A stretch of 8,573 nucleotides of DNA from Prolixibacteraceae bacterium (GTDB taxonomy: Bacteria; Bacteroidota; Bacteroidia; Bacteroidales; Prolixibacteraceae). Under the pieces are notes generated by a model. The model saw only the letters and a list, made by a program, of their open reading frames with translations. It had not been told where the DNA came from and did no database searches. Location of the stretch: contig SKHV01000349.1 in assembly GCA_007116765.1 (NCBI GenBank), positions 1-8,573 on the forward strand, read 5' to 3'. Of the stretch, positions 5,192 to 8,573 are shown piece by piece. Made by a program: the position numbers and the translations under genes. Position 1 is the first letter of the stretch. Every line of letters begins with the position of its first letter.

Positions 5192-6565
5192 TTATCTGAT
5201 TTTATGCCCTTTTACCGCATAGAAGAAAATGTACAAGTAACAAACTGCAGGAACAATAAATGCCCACGAATAACCTGCGGTATCAGCAATTGAACCCATA
5301 ATTGGAGGAATTATCGCACCACCCAGAATTAAAGCATTGATTAGCCCTGATGCAGGAGCCATTTCTTCACTATCGAGGTTGCGTACAGCCAAAGAGAAGA
5401 TATTCGGGAACATAATTGAATTGAACAGTCCGATTGATATTACAGTCCAAATAGCTACCTGACCTGTTGTGAATGTTGTAATAATACCTAAAGCAGCGGC
5501 CATAAGGGCAAATATTGCCAAAGAACGGGCAGCTTTTCCGCGTCCAAATTGCATAAATATGAAGTTTACAAATGCAGTACCTGTAAAGGTTAATCCAATG
5601 CCCCAGTTCCAATCGGTAACAAACGAACCAGATACAAGTGCCAATATTAAAATAGCAATTATATATGCATACTTCTTAACTCCGTTCTTCATGTCGGAGA
5701 ACATTATTGAACCAAAGAAACGTCCAATCATTGCACCTCCCCAATAAATTGCAGCATATGTTGATGCCATTTCAGCGTTAATCAAATCGCTTGTTCCTCG
5801 AATATAATTTACCAATAAACCTGCATTACCAACCTCAGCACCTACATAAGCGAAAATACCAAATGCTCCAAGCAACACGTGTGGGTACTTCCAAATACTC
5901 TTTTTCTCGCCTTCTTTTTTCTCGGTTTGAAGTGCCGGAAGCTTAATTGTAAACAGAATAATTGCAACTGCTATTACAATAAGTGCCATAATAATAAAAG
6001 GGACAGGAATACGTGCAGCAACATCAAGACCAAACTGCTTTTCTTGTGCTTCAGTTGCCAAAGCCGGTAAATCAAGATTTCTGAAAATTGCAATCCCAAT
6101 TAACCAGGGAGCAACCATAGTAGCTACCGAATTCAATGCCTGTGTAAGGTTCAAACGGCTCGATGCCGAACTCTCAGATCCTAATGCCGTAACATACGGG
6201 TTTGCTGCAACTTGCAGAAAAACAACACCTGTAGCTAATATAAATGTAGCTACATAAAACAATCCTAATAGTTGACCTTTGGCTGCAGGCACAAAAGTAA
6301 TACTTCCAATGCCCATAAGTAATAAGCCTAGAATTACGGTCCATTTGTAACCAATTTTGTTAATCAGCCTACCTGTTGGTATCGACATAATAGGATAGGT
6401 AATAAAAAATGCCGATGACAATAACTGAGCAGCAAATTCAGATAATCCGAATACTGCCTTTACAGGTGCAGTCATTGTAATAATAAACGTTGTGGCAAAA
6501 CCAAATATGAAAAATATGGCTCCAAACGTTGTCATTCCAACTGTAAAATTTTTCTTATTGTCCAT
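5192..6565 (-). CDS. FucP-family MFS sugar transporter
   Basis: This 457-residue inner-membrane protein has about twelve hydrophobic segments and a short cytosolic start, MDNKKNF. FucP-family signatures are present: the helix 2 end IPTGRLINKIGYK, LQVAANPYVTALG (Q118-G129), and SSASSRLNLTQALNS, which corresponds to the RLNLAQxFNS motif. The family comprises proton-coupled symporters for fucose, glucose/galactose, N-acetylglucosamine and related sugars. The positions matching E. coli FucP Asp46 and Glu135, implicated in proton and substrate coupling, appear to be Ile29 and Gln118; Gln at the second site is usual in the glucose/galactose branch, but loss of the first Asp is less ordinary. A loop with LQTEKKEGEKKSIWKYPH lies between the two six-helix halves. 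The adjacent XylF-like gene points to a sugar locus; the substrate cannot be named. Confidence 0.88.
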   Translation of the reverse strand: MDNKKNFTVGMTTFGAIFFIFGFATTFIITMTAPVKAVFGLSEFAAQLLSSAFFITYPIMSIPTGRLINKIGYKWTVILGLLLMGIGSITFVPAAKGQLLGLFYVATFILATGVVFLQVAANPYVTALGSESSASSRLNLTQALNSVATMVAPWLIGIAIFRNLDLPALATEAQEKQFGLDVAARIPVPFIIMALIVIAVAIILFTIKLPALQTEKKEGEKKSIWKYPHVLLGAFGIFAYVGAEVGNAGLLVNYIRGTSDLINAEMASTYAAIYWGGAMIGRFFGSIMFSDMKNGVKKYAYIIAILILALVSGSFVTDWNWGIGLTFTGTAFVNFIFMQFGRGKAARSLAIFALMAAALGIITTFTTGQVAIWTVISIGLFNSIMFPNIFSLAVRNLDSEEMAPASGLINALILGGAIIPPIMGSIADTAGYSWAFIVPAVCYLYIFFYAVKGHKIR

Positions 6566-6767
6566 CTATTCAAAGTTTAGATTGATTTGATAAATTTATA
6601 TTCCAATTCATTTTCACAATTATTTAATTCCATTGTATTTTTTCTGCAATAATCTCAACAAAATAACGGCAGCAAGATATTAAATTAGTGTCAAAAAACA
6701 GTTCCCTTTCGTGAACATTTTTTCAATTCGCTCATTTTTATCTGGTAAATAACTGAGTATGTCGTAG

Positions 6768-6822
6768 TCTCATTTTGCAATTTTGTTGCAACAATGCAAC
6801 AAGCTGTTTTGCACTAATGAGA
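6768..6822. promoter_or_regulatory. Nested inverted-repeat and TGCA cluster, candidate regulator binding region
   Basis: Outer arms TCTCATT (6768-6774) and AATGAGA (6816-6822) enclose a perfect palindrome TTGTTGCAACAA (6783-6794), a further GCAAC at 6796-6800, and direct copies of TTTTGCA (6773-6779 and 6807-6813). The tetramer TGCA occurs four times in 38 bp (6776, 6787, 6795, 6810). This density of symmetry in non-coding DNA between divergent promoters suggests a transcription-factor site, perhaps of LacI or a similar sugar-responsive family; the regulator is not in the window. Confidence 0.45.
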
Positions 6823-6933
6823 TTTATTAGTTCAAGCCTTCAATCTGCGTAAATTAATATAATAAAAGCAATAAAGTGATTCCTAAAAAATGTTTAAACA
6901 AACACGTTGAATGTGAAAAAAGGTGAAACATGA

Positions 6934-6962
6934 ATTGACACACACGAAAAATATTATTTTTG
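6934..6962 (+). promoter_or_regulatory. Promoter of the TPR-protein gene
   Basis: TATTTTTG (6955-6962) is an exact TAnnTTTG -7 element. ATTG at 6934-6937 lies 17 bp upstream and can serve as a -33 element (consensus TTTG, one mismatch). The predicted transcript start is about 15 bases before ATG 6983. This is the best promoter in the window. Confidence 0.6.
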
Positions 6963-6982
6963 TCAATAACACAAGCACATAT

Positions 6983-8573
6983 ATGAAAAATAAAATATCA
7001 GTTTTAATACTACTCATACTATTATCCACTGGAAGCTTTTCGCAGCTGAATATTAATCATTTAGTACACACCGGCCGCAGCAGGCTATACTTTGGAAATT
7101 ATACGGGTGCTATCGAAAATTTCAATATGGTTTTGCGCATGCATCCTCATCTGCCTGAACCATATCTATATCGCGGAGCTGCAAAATTTAACCTCGACGA
7201 TTTTCGTGGTGCTCTTACCGACATAAATAAAGCACTGGATATAAAACCGTTTTATCCCGAAGCGCTTTTATACCGTGGCATGGTATTTTATCATTTGAAT
7301 GAATACGATAAAGCCATGGCCGATTATACCGAAGCGTTAAATTACGACAGAGATAATGCCGACATTTACAACAACAGAGGCATTTGCAAAGCGGCTATGC
7401 GCAATTTCGATGGTGCGATTGAGGACTATTCAAAAGCAATATCGCTAAAACCACAAAACTACAACGCCTATGTAAACCGAAGCATTGCGTATCAAATTAA
7501 TGAGGAATGGGACAAAGCAGTCGACGATTGTAACCAAATGATTAGAATTAGACCAAATTCGCCCATGGGATATATGAGCAGAGGCCTCATACGCATTGAA
7601 CAAGAGAATTTTGCAAGTGCCTTGCGCGATTTCGACATGGCCATTTACCTTGATCCCCAAAATGCTTTTGCCTATCAAAACCGGGGTATGGTTAAGCAGC
7701 AACTCGAAAGCTATGAAGCGGCAATAATGGATTACGACAAAGCCATTGAACTAAACAATCGTATGGCAAGTGCTTATTTCAACCGGGGAATTGCAAAGGA
7801 AATGCTCGGCGTTCAAGGATATAGCGATGACTATGAATACGCAGCTGCACTCGATCCACGGTTTGCCGACAGGCCGTGGCTTACCAAAGAAGAACAAGAC
7901 GAAGAACGTCAGCAAATGATTCAGGCTTGGTATAACCCTGTTGACGACGAAACTGAAAAATTAAACGAAGAAGAAAAGCCGGAAGCTCAAACTGGCATCG
8001 ATCTTGAAGAGCTTCGAAGAAGAAGAATGCTGGCAAACCTAGCCATTGAAGATAATCGAGGTGTTCCTGGAGATTTTAACGAGGAAGAAGAAGCACTCAG
8101 GCCGCAAGACCGCAATATAAACATCGATATTCAACCCATATTCATACTGGCAGCACTTGATCAAAGTGGAGCCCAACGAGAATCTTACGGATACTTCAAC
8201 CTAATTGTAGAAAACTTAAACATCGAATACAATTATCAACCATACCTGACCATAAGTAACCTACCGGCTATAACTGCAAATGCGAATGAGTATTACCAAA
8301 ATCAGATACTGATTTTCAACCAACTCATCATTCAAAACCAAAACATAAGCAACAACCACTTATACCGGGGTATATTTTTTATGCTGAATGAAAATTTTGA
8401 TAATGCAATTGAAGATTTTGACCGCGCCATTGAATTGAACGAACACAATCTACTGGCCTATTTTATGCGGGCAAACGCGCGCTTTAAACTGATTGAAACC
8501 ATAGAACAAATATCAAGCACCCGAAATTCAGGTCTTCGGACTCAAAATCGACAGTTGTTGTCTGAAATTCCCG
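6983..8573 (+). CDS. Exported TPR-repeat protein, C-terminus beyond the window
   Basis: The frame is open from ATG 6983 to the last base, giving at least 530 residues. A signal peptide, MKNKISVLILLILLSTGSFS, precedes QLNINH. About eight consecutive 34-residue TPR units follow from residue 25 to 296, each with the usual pattern such as YLYRGAAKFNLDDFRGALTD or YNNRGICKAAMRNFDGAIED and a proline near the end. Residues about 297-455 are different: an acidic, charged linker rich in Glu and Arg, then NINIDIQPIFILAALDQSG and an Asn/Gln-rich part (NQLIIQNQNIS). TPRs resume near residue 458 (HLYRGIFFMLNENFDNAIED) and a further unit is under way at the edge. TPRs are protein-binding scaffolds; this one should work in the periplasm or outer-membrane side. 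I cannot assign a partner or pathway. It is transcribed divergently from the sugar genes. Confidence 0.88.
   Translation, partial: MKNKISVLILLILLSTGSFSQLNINHLVHTGRSRLYFGNYTGAIENFNMVLRMHPHLPEPYLYRGAAKFNLDDFRGALTDINKALDIKPFYPEALLYRGMVFYHLNEYDKAMADYTEALNYDRDNADIYNNRGICKAAMRNFDGAIEDYSKAISLKPQNYNAYVNRSIAYQINEEWDKAVDDCNQMIRIRPNSPMGYMSRGLIRIEQENFASALRDFDMAIYLDPQNAFAYQNRGMVKQQLESYEAAIMDYDKAIELNNRMASAYFNRGIAKEMLGVQGYSDDYEYAAALDPRFADRPWLTKEEQDEERQQMIQAWYNPVDDETEKLNEEEKPEAQTGIDLEELRRRRMLANLAIEDNRGVPGDFNEEEEALRPQDRNINIDIQPIFILAALDQSGAQRESYGYFNLIVENLNIEYNYQPYLTISNLPAITANANEYYQNQILIFNQLIIQNQNISNNHLYRGIFFMLNENFDNAIEDFDRAIELNEHNLLAYFMRANARFKLIETIEQISSTRNSGLRTQNRQLLSEIP

Larger units (their letters stand above)
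6566..6982. other. Divergent intergenic region between the MFS gene and the TPR-protein gene
   Basis: This 417-bp AT-rich stretch contains no plausible gene on either strand. It should hold the promoters of both divergent genes. For the MFS gene the nearest candidate is the minus-strand TAAACTTTG at 6571-6579, which has one extra base compared with TAnnTTTG, so it is weak. A palindrome cluster lies at 6768-6822, a 10-bp palindrome TGTTTAAACA at 6891-6900, and a good promoter for the TPR gene at 6934-6962. No tRNA or recognisable riboswitch was seen. Confidence 0.7.

Noticed and set aside
1..8573. CRISPR arrays, rRNA or tRNA genes
   Set aside because: No regularly spaced repeats and no recognisable tRNA arms or rRNA sequence were found on either strand.

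Overview
The window looks like chromosomal DNA of a member of the Bacteroidota, probably near the Marinilabiliales/Prolixibacteraceae side of the Bacteroidales. Several genes are preceded by the TAnnTTTG type of -7 element rather than a sigma70 -10 box, Shine-Dalgarno sequences are weak, and the gene families (short RsmI-like methylase, ~600-residue YgiQ, FucP-type sugar transporter, XylF-like lipoprotein, exported TPR protein) are typical of that phylum. The genus-level placement is a guess from protein recognition, not a search.

Layout. 1-492: end of a multi-pass membrane protein on the + strand. 554-1258: complete RsmI-family SAM-dependent methyltransferase (+). 1259-2215: a small AT-rich accessory island between two more GC-balanced housekeeping-like genes. 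It holds an intact MNT-type nucleotidyltransferase antitoxin, the wreck of its HEPN toxin partner, a second copy of the last 77 bp of the methyltransferase gene, and an intact RHH-type antitoxin with no toxin except a possible few-codon stump. 2216-4024: YgiQ-type radical SAM protein (+), opening with TTG immediately after that stump. 4011-5021 and 5192-6565 on the - strand: a XylF-like sugar-binding lipoprotein and, upstream of it, a FucP-type MFS sugar transporter, with a strong intrinsic terminator between them. 6566-6982: divergent regulatory region. 6983 to the window end: an exported TPR-repeat protein (+), cut by the window edge.

The most interesting stretch is 1182-2215. The 3' end of the methyltransferase gene is present twice as a 77-bp direct repeat with 72 identities, and three of the five differences keep the amino acid (a fourth only swaps the stop codon). 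The copies bracket the nucleotidyltransferase/HEPN module exactly. This is what one expects if the module entered at the 3' end of the gene carrying a replacement tail. Two different toxin-antitoxin modules lie side by side here, and in both the antitoxin reads through intact while the toxin is deleted.

The sugar locus pairs an ABC-type binding protein with a secondary transporter and shows no ABC permease or ATPase in the window, so the binding protein may sense or scavenge sugar rather than feed an ABC importer. Palindromes with GTTGC/GCAAC half-sites lie upstream of both sugar genes and may be operators of a common regulator.
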